A DNA stretch of 10,704 nucleotides from Lachnospiraceae bacterium (GCA_022790905.1 JAAVYC010000139.1:1-10704); one strand, 5' to 3'; counted from the stretch's first letter, positions 1 through 5,996 are shown. Notes: generated from the letters alone by a model not told the origin. Program-made: numbers and translations.

Positions 1-2
1 AC

Positions 3-56
3 CAGATAAGGGGAAGATTGGATATGTATGAGCAGGAATTATTTTGGTACAAATGA
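3..56 (+). CDS. Possible 3' tail of an upstream gene (partial)
   Basis: The frame from position 3 is open for 17 codons and ends in a TGA at 54-56, giving a tail that ends in the residues YEQELFWYK. A plausible terminator follows at 82-105. A second frame (from position 2) also stays open for nine codons to a TGA at 29-31, so the correct frame cannot be fixed. The fragment is too short to assign a family, and it may not be coding. Confidence 0.25.
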   Translation, partial: QIRGRLDMYEQELFWYK

Positions 57-81
57 AAATATAAAATCAGTTTTGCATAAA

Positions 82-105
82 TCGTTTCACTAAAACGACT
101 TTTTT
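82..105 (+). terminator. Rho-independent terminator for the gene left of the window
   Basis: Six-base arms TCGTTT (82-87) and AAACGA (93-98) flank a five-base loop and are followed by C and six T residues (100-105). The stem is short and AT-rich but the T-run is good. It lies 26 bp after the stop codon of the possible upstream gene and well before the next gene start, which fits a terminator. Confidence 0.5.
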
Positions 106-152
106 ATTAAAAAATAAATCGGTTTGTTCAATGTTTTCCAATCATAATTATT

Positions 153-181
153 TTGCTTAAGTTTCAAAGATATGATATTAT
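153..181 (+). promoter_or_regulatory. Possible sigma-A promoter of the lipoprotein gene
   Basis: TTGCTT (153-158) and TATTAT (176-181) are separated by 17 bp. The -10 matches the consensus at five of six positions, the -35 only at its first three. It would start transcription near 188 and leave a leader of about 110 nt before the gene at 297. The rest of the 106-290 stretch is very AT-rich and I see nothing else in it. Confidence 0.35.
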
Positions 182-296
182 AAAAACATAGAGTTATATG
201 ATTTTGAACATTCAGACGCATTGCAATTCACACAAAAGTCTCATATAGGCAGGGAATGTATGTGATTTGTTAATTTTCGAAAGGAGCGGTATGGTT

Positions 297-905
297 ATGA
301 AGAACAGATTAGTTGTATTGTTAATTTTAGCTGTATCATTATTTATGTTTTCAGCATGTGAAAATGATGCTGATAAAGCAGACAATAAGCCGGCAGAAGA
401 ACCAAAGACAGAAATAATTGAAATAGCTTCTGACAATTGGCAAGATTATTTGGAATTTGGAATGGTTCCATGTGCTGTATATGAAGGAAATGAATTAGTA
501 AACATAGAGATTCATAACTGTATATACATAAAGGATGAATATGCCGATGCATTTGTAGATGGTAACATAAATGGCGTTGTGACAGCATCAGCAGGCATGC
601 CTATGGCCTATAGGGTTGGCTATTATCTAGATTCTAAGGATTTTAATATTGATATGAAAACAAAAGATTCATCAAGTAATAGCGAGATAAAAAGTGCAAT
701 TAACGAGAACTTTTCAGTTTCTGGCGATAAATTGATAAAAAACAATGAGAATCCGGAGTGTATCTGGTGTATGGATGGATATACAATGATGAGTTTCACA
801 AGTAACGATGATGATGGAAAGGGCGAATATAATTGGGCTATGTGTTTAAATCCTGAAGATATTGCTGTAGAAAATGTTTCTGGAACAATAGAATTGGTAA
901 AATAG
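297..905 (+). CDS. Lipoprotein of unknown function
   Basis: This 202-residue product is a predicted membrane-anchored lipoprotein. Residues 1-20 form a classic signal peptide with Lys2/Arg4 followed by a hydrophobic run, ending at Cys21 in the context FSAC, a slightly atypical lipobox because -3 is Phe. An acidic, Pro/Lys-rich linker (about 22-40) follows, then a mixed alpha/beta-looking domain with five further cysteines (59, 75, 155, 158, 183), including an IWC pair within PECIWC. No family is recognised. The ribosome site AAGGAG (281-286) lies 4 nt from an in-frame ATG at 291 and 10 nt from the ATG at 297; I chose 297 because it gives the compact MKNRL signal start, but 291 is equally possible. 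A decayed zinc-ribbon gene follows 7 bp later, so the two may once have formed a unit. Function is not inferred. Confidence 0.75.
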   Translation: MKNRLVVLLILAVSLFMFSACENDADKADNKPAEEPKTEIIEIASDNWQDYLEFGMVPCAVYEGNELVNIEIHNCIYIKDEYADAFVDGNINGVVTASAGMPMAYRVGYYLDSKDFNIDMKTKDSSSNSEIKSAINENFSVSGDKLIKNNENPECIWCMDGYTMMSFTSNDDDGKGEYNWAMCLNPEDIAVENVSGTIELVK

Positions 906-912
906 ATTGAGG

Positions 913-1293
913 GTGGCAACAATAGCATTAATAAAGTGTCCGGAATGTCAAGGTGTTGTATTAGATAAGGCTGGCAGTTGTCTTTATTGTGGATATATCA
1001 ACTGATGTTATTAAAAATACCCGGCACAAAATGCATATTACAATTTCGCTTATGATTGGTAATCTGTGTGGTTGGAGTAATTATTGGTACTAATATATAC
1101 GGATATTAGTGGTTACAATAACGATGAAATAGTTGATACAGATTGGACTAATACCGTATCTTCAGAAGGGTTAGCACCGGGAGAAACAACAGAGTTTTAT
1201 ACATATAATGAGAATTGGACTAAAAATATAACTGCTACTGTAAAAGATTTTATACAGTCAAATATGTGTAACATTTTTTGGTATGGGTGGTAG
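913..1293 (+). pseudogene. Decayed zinc-ribbon / membrane-anchor / extracellular-domain gene
   Basis: Three pieces of what looks like one membrane protein lie in order but are broken. From a GTG at 913, a 30-codon frame ends at TGA 1003-1005 and encodes a zinc ribbon, CPEC-N10-CLYC. A hydrophobic piece reading VVGVIIGTNIYGY follows around 1070-1110, in another frame and with no start of its own. From about 1084 to 1293 a frame encodes an acidic, aromatic region with the stretch LAPGETTEFY, resembling the beta-rich FxLYD-type domain found after a zinc ribbon and one transmembrane helix in many Firmicutes proteins. At least one stop and two frame changes separate the parts. The last 11 codons (after KDFIQS) look unrelated to the domain, so the original 3' end may be lost too. 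The FxLYD resemblance is by eye. The zinc-ribbon piece could still be made as a tiny peptide. Confidence 0.6.
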
Positions 1294-1423
1294 AAGCCAA
1301 AATATTGACTACATCCGTCATCTCAAGTGTATTGACAGGTTTGATCCACCCATCGATGTGCCCCTGTAATTTCTGATGATTTATATGATTAATCCATATC
1401 AAAAAGAATTAAAGACTGATTGG
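1294..1423. other. Intergenic stretch with no recognisable gene
   Basis: This part of the 309-bp gap before dhaL holds no convincing gene. The minus strand is open from about 1401 down to about 1268, reading through residues such as GHIDGWIKPVNTLEMTD, but it has no ATG at its head, no ribosome site and no family I recognise. The plus strand is also open here for a shorter distance. It may be a remnant of an older gene. Confidence 0.3.
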
Positions 1424-1456
1424 AATACCTACAGATAGTTTGTAGGTATTTTTTAT
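1424..1456 (+). terminator. Rho-independent terminator upstream of dhaL
   Basis: A perfect 10-bp stem, AATACCTACA (1424-1433) with TGTAGGTATT (1441-1450), encloses a 7-nt loop and runs into TTTTAT. It closes the lipoprotein/pseudogene unit and insulates the dhaL promoter about 90 bp downstream from read-through. Confidence 0.8.
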
Positions 1457-1542
1457 GCCCTAAATTTTTCTGTAAAAAAATATGTTGTGATAAATTAAAA
1501 TAGTTTGTTTGATTTGAGATTTGTTCTTTTTAGGCAAAATAT

Positions 1543-1558
1543 TGGCACGATTTTTGCT
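1543..1558 (+). promoter_or_regulatory. Sigma-54 (-24/-12) promoter of the dhaL operon
   Basis: The sequence TTGGCACGATTTTTGCT (1542-1558) matches the sigma-54 consensus YTGGCACG-N4-TTGCW at essentially every position. The invariant GG (1544-1545) and GC (1556-1557) are separated by exactly 10 bp. The expected start is about 1569, giving a leader of about 34 nt before dhaL. Sigma-54 promoters need an ATP-driven enhancer-binding protein; I see no clear copy of the inverted-repeat array found upstream of dhaK in the 120 bp before this promoter, so the activator site here is either degenerate or differently placed. No competing sigma-A promoter stands out. Confidence 0.88.
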
Positions 1559-1602
1559 AATTTATTTTATAAATATAAAGAACCAGAACAGGAGGGTTTC
1601 AA

Positions 1603-2232
1603 ATGGCAACAAAAATATATGAGTGTATCCAAAAAATAGGTGATGCAATTATCGAGAACAAAGATTTTCTGACAGATTTGGACAGAGAGATCGGAGACGC
1701 CGATCACGGTGTTAACATGGCAAGAGGATTCACAGAGGTATTGGCACAGCTCCCACAGGATGAGACAGATTTGGGTAAGGTACTCAAAAAAGTCGGTATG
1801 GTGCTTCTCTCAAAAGTCGGCGGAGCATCCGGACCTCTCTATGGTACGGCATATATGAAGGCAGCGGGACCAGTAAACGGTAAGACAGAACTGACTTTAG
1901 AAGACGGAAAAGAGATGTTAGAGGCAGTGATCGCCGGAATTAAGATGCGTGGTAAGGCAGAAAGAGGAGAGAAGACAATGCTTGACGCATTAGAGCCCGC
2001 GTTAGAGGCACTGACGAAAGGCCTTGAGAACGGCGACGATGCACAAGCTTGTCTGAATGCAATGTGCGAAGCGGCAAGAGAAGGCGTGGAATATACGAAG
2101 ACGATTCGTGCGACAAAAGGCCGTGCAAGCTATCTGGGAGATCGCAGCATTGGTCATCAGGATCCGGGAGCAACTTCTTCTGCGATTACGTTAGAAGCGA
2201 TTAAAGAGTTCTATGTAGAGAATTTTAAATAG
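1603..2232 (+). CDS. dhaL: Dihydroxyacetone kinase, ADP-binding subunit DhaL
   Basis: DhaL holds a tightly bound ADP that is rephosphorylated by DhaM and then passes the phosphate to dihydroxyacetone on DhaK in the cytoplasm. The 209-residue length fits the PTS-dependent subunit. The Mg-ADP site is plain: LDREIGDADHG gives Asp27, Asp32 and Asp34, the family triad; Ala33 stands where many relatives have Gly (GDGDHG). A nucleotide-loop GGASGPLYGTAY lies at 73-84 and the C-terminal family signature GDRSIGHQDPGATS at 179-192. The ATG at 1603 has a GGAGGG site 6 nt upstream (1591-1596). It is the first gene of a four-gene unit, 16 bp ahead of dhaM, and sits behind a sigma-54 promoter. Leading with dhaL is unusual, since dhaK is normally first; here dhaK is last and has its own promoter. 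Assignment is firm. Confidence 0.96.
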   Translation: MATKIYECIQKIGDAIIENKDFLTDLDREIGDADHGVNMARGFTEVLAQLPQDETDLGKVLKKVGMVLLSKVGGASGPLYGTAYMKAAGPVNGKTELTLEDGKEMLEAVIAGIKMRGKAERGEKTMLDALEPALEALTKGLENGDDAQACLNAMCEAAREGVEYTKTIRATKGRASYLGDRSIGHQDPGATSSAITLEAIKEFYVENFK

Positions 2233-2248
2233 AAAAAGGGAGACGACA

Positions 2249-2638
2249 ATGGTAGGAATATTAATCGTATCACACAGCAAAATGGCTGCCGAGGGGATCT
2301 ATGAGCTCGCTGTTCAGATGGCAGGAAAAGATCACCGCGTCTTTGCAGTAGGCGGAATGGAAGACGGCAGTATCGGAACTGACGCGATCCGTATCAAAGA
2401 GGGAATTGAAAAGGCAAACGACGGTGACGGTGTCGTGTTATTGGCAGATTTGGGAAGCGGTATCTTGAGTTCTCAGATGGCAATCGATCTTTTAGAGGAA
2501 GAGATTCAGGTGGAGATCGCAGACGCGCCGATTTTAGAGGGTGCCATCAGTGCGGCAGTGCAGGCGGCAATCGGCGGAACGCTAAAAGAGGTAGTGGAAG
2601 CCGCTGAGTTGGCAAAACAGGTATCAAAATTGGACTAG
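2249..2638 (+). CDS. dhaM: PTS-dependent dihydroxyacetone kinase phosphotransferase subunit DhaM (EIIA-like)
   Basis: DhaM accepts phosphate from phospho-HPr and passes it to the ADP held by DhaL. The 129 residues make a single mannose-type EIIA domain. The N-terminal strand GILIVSHS carries the phosphorylated His9, the same number as in E. coli DhaM. Family motifs GGMEDGSIGTDAIRI (about 35-49) and ADLGSGILSSQMA follow. E. coli DhaM is about 470 residues because it carries HPr and EI-like domains after this one; here those functions are separate genes immediately downstream in the same order. The ATG at 2249 has an AAAGGGAGA site just upstream. The gene lies 16 bp after dhaL and 15 bp before the HPr start, so it is certainly cotranscribed with them. 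Confidence 0.95.
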   Translation: MVGILIVSHSKMAAEGIYELAVQMAGKDHRVFAVGGMEDGSIGTDAIRIKEGIEKANDGDGVVLLADLGSGILSSQMAIDLLEEEIQVEIADAPILEGAISAAVQAAIGGTLKEVVEAAELAKQVSKLD

Positions 2639-2653
2639 TTGAGAGGTGAGAGC

Positions 2654-2920
2654 ATGAAATCAGCGACATATGTGATAAAAAATAAAATGGGAGTACATGC
2701 GAGACCTGCTGCAGATATTGCAAAATTAGTGGGAAAGCATAAAAGTGATGTTACATTAGAAGTTGGAAGTAAAAAGGCAAATGCAAAGAGCGTTCTGATG
2801 GTTACAACATTAGGCGCAAAAAAGGGAACAGAAGTGACACTCAGTGTTTCCGGAGAAGACGAAGAGGAAGTATTTGCACAGCTTGACGATATGTTTCAGA
2901 ATGGATTTTACGAGGAATAG
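2654..2920 (+). CDS. ptsH: HPr-like phosphocarrier protein, dha-operon copy
   Basis: HPr carries phosphate from Enzyme I to EIIA-type domains, here presumably to DhaM. The 88-residue length is standard. The active-site signature GVHARPAA places the phosphohistidine at His15, and NAKSVLMVTTLG places Ser46 with its usual surroundings, so the protein could in principle also be a target of HPr kinase. The ATG at 2654 is preferred over an upstream in-frame TTG at 2639, because the AGGTGAG site (2644-2650) lies just before it and the resulting start MKSATYVIKN aligns with ordinary HPr. The Enzyme I gene begins 2 bp after its stop. It could be the cell's general HPr rather than a Dha-specific one; the sequence alone does not settle this. 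Confidence 0.94.
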   Translation: MKSATYVIKNKMGVHARPAADIAKLVGKHKSDVTLEVGSKKANAKSVLMVTTLGAKKGTEVTLSVSGEDEEEVFAQLDDMFQNGFYEE

Positions 2921-2922
2921 AG

Positions 2923-4623
2923 GTGAGGAGATTGCAGAAGGCGGGAAACGTCGTAGTTGAAGGTATCGCGATAGGAAAAATACAGTTGCTTAATGCGGAC
3001 TATGAAACGGGGATGAACTCTTATCAGGCAGGTGGAGTAGAAGAGGAAAAAGAAAGATATCAAAATGCCCATGTTCTGGCAAAGAACGATCTGATGGAAT
3101 TATTAAACCACCGGGAGGAGCTTTCAGAAAGTGAAGTGGAGATTTTGGAAGCGCATCAGATGCTCATTGATGATTTCTCTTTTGAGGATGCCATTTTAGG
3201 ATATCTAGAGCAAAAATTATCGGCGCCTTCCGCTGTTTTAAAGGCAGTTGCAGACTTCAAGGCAATGTTTGAGGAAATTGATGATGAATATCTCAGGGAG
3301 AGACAAAAAGATATCATTGATGTCGGCAATCGTATCCTCAGAAAATTGCTGAATATGAAGGAATTTTCCATAGAGGGGGAACAGGTTGTCCTCTGTGCAA
3401 AAGATATTGAGCCATCCATCATGGCAGGGCTTTCGGAAAAGCAGGTAAAGGCGATTCTACTCGGAAGCGGAAGCAAGACATCTCACACAGTGATTATCGC
3501 GAAAGCAAAAGGATTTGTGACGATGGTAGGGGTAGACTTGAGTCCTGATGAGGTAAAAGACGGCGACGATGTTGTTGTAGATGCGCTCAAAGGAATCATT
3601 CTGATAAAACCTGACAAAAAGGAGTTGGAAGAATATAAAGTTCTTGCAAAGCAGCAGGAGGAAGAGCATCGGTATTTAATGGAACGGGCACAACTTCCGG
3701 CGCGCTCAAAGGACGGAAAAGAAATTCTTGTAGCGGCCAATATCAGTAATCCGCAGGATATGGAAAAAGCGGTTGCATATGGTTGTCAGGGAGTGGGGCT
3801 TTACCGTACAGAATTCCTTTTTATGGAGTCTTCACAGCTTCCGGATGAGGAGAGACAGTTTGAAGCTTATAAATCTGTGGCAAAGCAGGCGGACGGAAAT
3901 CTATGCGTCATAAGAACACTGGACATTGGAGGCGATAAGCATTGTGAGGCGCTTCAACTAGAACAGGAAGAAAATCCGTTTTTGGGGTTTCGCGCGATTC
4001 GTATCTGTCTTCAAGATAGAGCATTGTTTAAGACGCAAATCAAGGCAGTTTTGCGTGCCGGTTCTCATGGAAAAATCGGAATTATGATTCCGATGGTGAC
4101 GATGCTCTCTGAGATTCTTAATACAAAAGAGCTCATTGAGGAGGCAAAGCAGGAACTAAAGGCAGAAAATATTCCATTTTCTTCGGAAGTTCAGGTAGGA
4201 ATCATGATAGAGACGCCGGCTTCTGCGATTATGGCACCTATATTTGCAAAGCATGTGGACTTTTTCAGTATCGGTACCAATGATCTGGTGCAGTATACGC
4301 TTGCTGTAGACCGCGGAAATCAAAAAGTCAGCTACCTATATGATTATTTTAATCCAGCAGTGCTCCATTCGATTTACCGAATTGTTACCAGTGCCCATGA
4401 GGCGGGAATCTGGGCGGGAATGTGTGGAGAGATGGCAGGAGATAGGTTGGCATTGCCGTTTCTTCTGGCGCTGGGAGTGGATGAGCTTAGCATGAGCGCT
4501 TCTCAGGCGCCGATGATCAAAGAGCAGATTCGCAATATGGATTGCGACAGTTGTGATTTGGAGAAGATTTTGCAATTGAAAGATACGCAGGAAGTTCGCA
4601 CTTATCTAAAAAACTTACTGTGA
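2923..4623 (+). CDS. ptsI: PTS Enzyme I (phosphoenolpyruvate-protein phosphotransferase), dha-operon copy
   Basis: Enzyme I takes phosphate from phosphoenolpyruvate and gives it to HPr, starting the chain that phosphorylates dihydroxyacetone. The 566 residues span both domains: the N-terminal HPr-binding/phosphohistidine domain (about 5-230) with His188 in KTSHTV, and the PEP-binding barrel (about 255-540) with GLYRTEFLF (292-300), Arg331 in RTLDIGGDK, NPFLGFRAIR (351-360), SIGTNDLVQYTLAVDR (449-464) and Cys501 in MCGEMAGD. All catalytic positions lie within one residue of the E. coli numbering, so the enzyme should be active. The phosphohistidine motif is GSKTSHTVIIAK instead of the usual GGRTSH-type ending in Arg, a sign of a divergent paralogue. 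The start is GTG at 2923, with GAGG at 2912-2915 spaced 7 nt. No terminator follows the stop; the dhaK enhancer array starts 16 bp later. Confidence 0.95.
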   Translation: MRRLQKAGNVVVEGIAIGKIQLLNADYETGMNSYQAGGVEEEKERYQNAHVLAKNDLMELLNHREELSESEVEILEAHQMLIDDFSFEDAILGYLEQKLSAPSAVLKAVADFKAMFEEIDDEYLRERQKDIIDVGNRILRKLLNMKEFSIEGEQVVLCAKDIEPSIMAGLSEKQVKAILLGSGSKTSHTVIIAKAKGFVTMVGVDLSPDEVKDGDDVVVDALKGIILIKPDKKELEEYKVLAKQQEEEHRYLMERAQLPARSKDGKEILVAANISNPQDMEKAVAYGCQGVGLYRTEFLFMESSQLPDEERQFEAYKSVAKQADGNLCVIRTLDIGGDKHCEALQLEQEENPFLGFRAIRICLQDRALFKTQIKAVLRAGSHGKIGIMIPMVTMLSEILNTKELIEEAKQELKAENIPFSSEVQVGIMIETPASAIMAPIFAKHVDFFSIGTNDLVQYTLAVDRGNQKVSYLYDYFNPAVLHSIYRIVTSAHEAGIWAGMCGEMAGDRLALPFLLALGVDELSMSASQAPMIKEQIRNMDCDSCDLEKILQLKDTQEVRTYLKNLL

Positions 4624-4639
4624 TCTGAGAAAAATCACC

Positions 4640-4691
4640 ATGGTAAAAAATACCATATTGGTAATAAGTATCAATGTGGTAATAAATATCA
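4640..4691 (+). promoter_or_regulatory. Three tandem 17-bp inverted repeats, probable enhancer-binding-protein sites for dhaK
   Basis: Three inverted repeats of the form NTGGTA-N5-TAYCAN lie head to tail: 4640-4656 (ATGGTA/TACCAT, perfect), 4658-4674 (TTGGTA/TATCAA) and 4676-4692 (GTGGTA/TATCAA). Their centres are 4648, 4666 and 4684, exactly 18 bp apart. They sit about 139-175 bp upstream of the predicted sigma-54 start, the usual distance for an upstream activating sequence. The identity of the binding protein is not visible; it is not encoded in the window. The array begins 16 bp after the Enzyme I stop, and the first palindrome lacks a T-run, so it is not a terminator. Confidence 0.75.
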
Positions 4692-4796
4692 AAAAACAGG
4701 AACCTATAAGGCGGATGAAGCTGCCAAGTTTTACACGGTGTGCGTCGAGATTAAATGTGCAGGGGAGTATTTAATTAAGATAAAAGAGTGAAAAGT

Positions 4797-4812
4797 TGGC
4801 ACGGATTTTGCT
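4797..4812 (+). promoter_or_regulatory. Sigma-54 (-24/-12) promoter of dhaK
   Basis: TTGGCACGGATTTTGCT (4796-4812) matches YTGGCACG-N4-TTGCW throughout, with GG (4798-4799) and GC (4810-4811) separated by 10 bp. The expected start is about 4823, some 38 nt before the GTG start of dhaK. The core shares TTGGCACG and TTTTGCT with the promoter ahead of dhaL, so one sigma-54 activator probably drives both transcripts. Confidence 0.9.
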
Positions 4813-4860
4813 TTATATAAAATATATATTTATAGATCAAATGACAAGGAGGATACGATC

Positions 4861-5856
4861 GTGAAAAAAATGATTAATAACCCGGACAATATTGTAGACG
4901 AAATGTTAAAAGGAATGGTGGCAGCTCATCCTGATTACGTAAAGAGAGTAGATGGATGTGAGGTATTAGTAAGAGCAAACGGCTCTCAGGGAAAAGTTGC
5001 TTTGATCAGCGGCGGAGGAAGCGGACATGAGCCGGCACATGGCGGATACGTAGGAAAAGGAATGTTAGACGGAGCTGTTGCAGGAGCGATGTTTACATCC
5101 CCGACACCGGATCAGGTTTATGAAGCAATCAAAGCGGCAGACGGCGGAAAAGGCGTTCTCTTAATCATCAAGAACTACACAGGAGACGTTATGAATTTCG
5201 AAATGGCAGCTGATATGGCAGCAGACGAGGGAATCGAAGTAGAAAAAGTAGTAGTAAACGATGACGTTGCTGTAGAAAACAGTACATGGACAACCGGTAG
5301 AAGAGGTATTGCAGGAACAATCTTTGTACATAAATGTGCAGGTGCATGCGCAGAAGCTGGCGGAGATTTAGCGGCAGTTAAGAGCGTGGCAGAAAAAGTA
5401 ATCGCAAACGTACGAAGCATGGGCATGGCTCTCGCTCCTTGTACAGTACCTTCCGCAGGAAAACCAAGTTTTGAATTAGCTGATGACGAAGTGGAAATCG
5501 GAATGGGAATCCACGGTGAGCCAGGAACACACAGAGAAAAGATCCGTTCTGTAGCTGATACGACAGAACATCTCTTAGATAAGATTTTAGCAGAGGGCAT
5601 TTACAATGCAGGCGATGAAGTGGCAGTTATGATAAATGGACTCGGCGCAACTCCGTTACAGGAACTCTACCTTGCCAACTTAAAAGTATCTGAATTATTA
5701 GCAGCAAAGAACATCAAAGTTGCTAAGACTTTGGTAGGCAATTATATGACATCGATCGACATGGCAGGTTATTCTGTAACCTTATTGAAATTAGATGATG
5801 AGTTAAAGAAATGCTTAAATGCTCCGGCAGATACACCGGCGTTTGTACAGGCTTAA
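4861..5856 (+). CDS. dhaK: Dihydroxyacetone kinase, substrate-binding subunit DhaK
   Basis: DhaK binds dihydroxyacetone covalently as a hemiaminal to a histidine and receives phosphate from DhaL-bound ATP, producing dihydroxyacetone phosphate for glycolysis. In the 331 residues, the substrate histidine is His218 (in GMGIHGEPG), and His56 (GGGSGHEPAH, 51-60) and Asp109 (KNYTGDV) supply the catalytic pair, all at the same numbers as in E. coli DhaK. The absence of a fused DhaL-like C-terminal domain marks the PTS type rather than the ATP-dependent single-chain kinase. The start is GTG at 4861, because AAGGAGG (4846-4852) is spaced 8 nt from it and the product then begins MKKMINN as in relatives; the ATG at 4870 would be 17 nt away. 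It is separated from the dhaL-to-ptsI unit by a 237-bp regulatory region and ends before two hairpins. Confidence 0.97.
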   Translation: MKKMINNPDNIVDEMLKGMVAAHPDYVKRVDGCEVLVRANGSQGKVALISGGGSGHEPAHGGYVGKGMLDGAVAGAMFTSPTPDQVYEAIKAADGGKGVLLIIKNYTGDVMNFEMAADMAADEGIEVEKVVVNDDVAVENSTWTTGRRGIAGTIFVHKCAGACAEAGGDLAAVKSVAEKVIANVRSMGMALAPCTVPSAGKPSFELADDEVEIGMGIHGEPGTHREKIRSVADTTEHLLDKILAEGIYNAGDEVAVMINGLGATPLQELYLANLKVSELLAAKNIKVAKTLVGNYMTSIDMAGYSVTLLKLDDELKKCLNAPADTPAFVQA

Positions 5857-5889
5857 GGTACCCAAGTTATAAACTCTTAAATAAAGGAG

Positions 5890-5928
5890 AACAGGTCATC
5901 ATATGGAAGGTGTGATGGCCTGTTTGAC
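5890..5928 (+). terminator. Probable terminator of dhaK
   Basis: Twelve-base arms AACAGGTCATCA (5890-5901) and TGATGGCCTGTT (5913-5924) pair fully with one G-U pair. The T-run is weak: a single extra T and then GACATATCTTTT. It lies 33 bp after the dhaK stop, so termination is the likeliest role, but efficiency may be partial. Its right arm overlaps the -35 of the next promoter. Confidence 0.6.
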
Positions 5929-5952
5929 ATATCTTTTGAATTTCGTTATTAT
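5924..5952 (+). promoter_or_regulatory. Sigma-A promoter ahead of the antiporter remnant and sod
   Basis: A consensus TTGACA (5924-5929) and TATTAT (5947-5952) are separated by 17 bp, predicting a start near 5959. It precedes the broken antiporter gene and, since I see no better promoter in 6182-6249, is the best candidate for driving the superoxide dismutase gene. Confidence 0.65.
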
Positions 5953-5969
5953 AATAATAGGAAAGATCA

Positions 5970-5996
5970 AAGACTCTGCATATGCAGGGTCTTATT
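5970..5996 (+). terminator. Leader hairpin, possible attenuator or terminator
   Basis: Ten-base arms (5970-5979 and 5984-5993) form a strong stem AAGACTCTGC/GCAGGGTCTT with one G-U pair and the tetraloop ATAT, followed by ATTT. It sits only about 11 nt after the predicted start of the promoter at 5924-5952. It may be a second terminator for dhaK, a 5' stabilising hairpin, or an attenuator for the downstream sod transcript. Confidence 0.5.

Noticed and set aside
1268..1401. Open minus-strand frame reading GHIDGWIKPVNTLEMTD, considered as a gene or transposase remnant.
   Set aside because: No ATG, ribosome site, inverted repeats or recognisable family; the plus strand is partly open too, so it carries little weight.
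4640..4656. Palindrome after Enzyme I considered as a terminator.
   Set aside because: It has only six-base arms and no T-run, and it is the first of three evenly spaced copies, which fits protein binding better.
4624..4790. The frame of Enzyme I stays open for 55 codons after its stop, as if the protein could extend by read-through.
   Set aside because: The stretch contains the inverted-repeat array and has no family features; an open run of this length is not improbable by chance, and Enzyme I already has its normal C-terminus.
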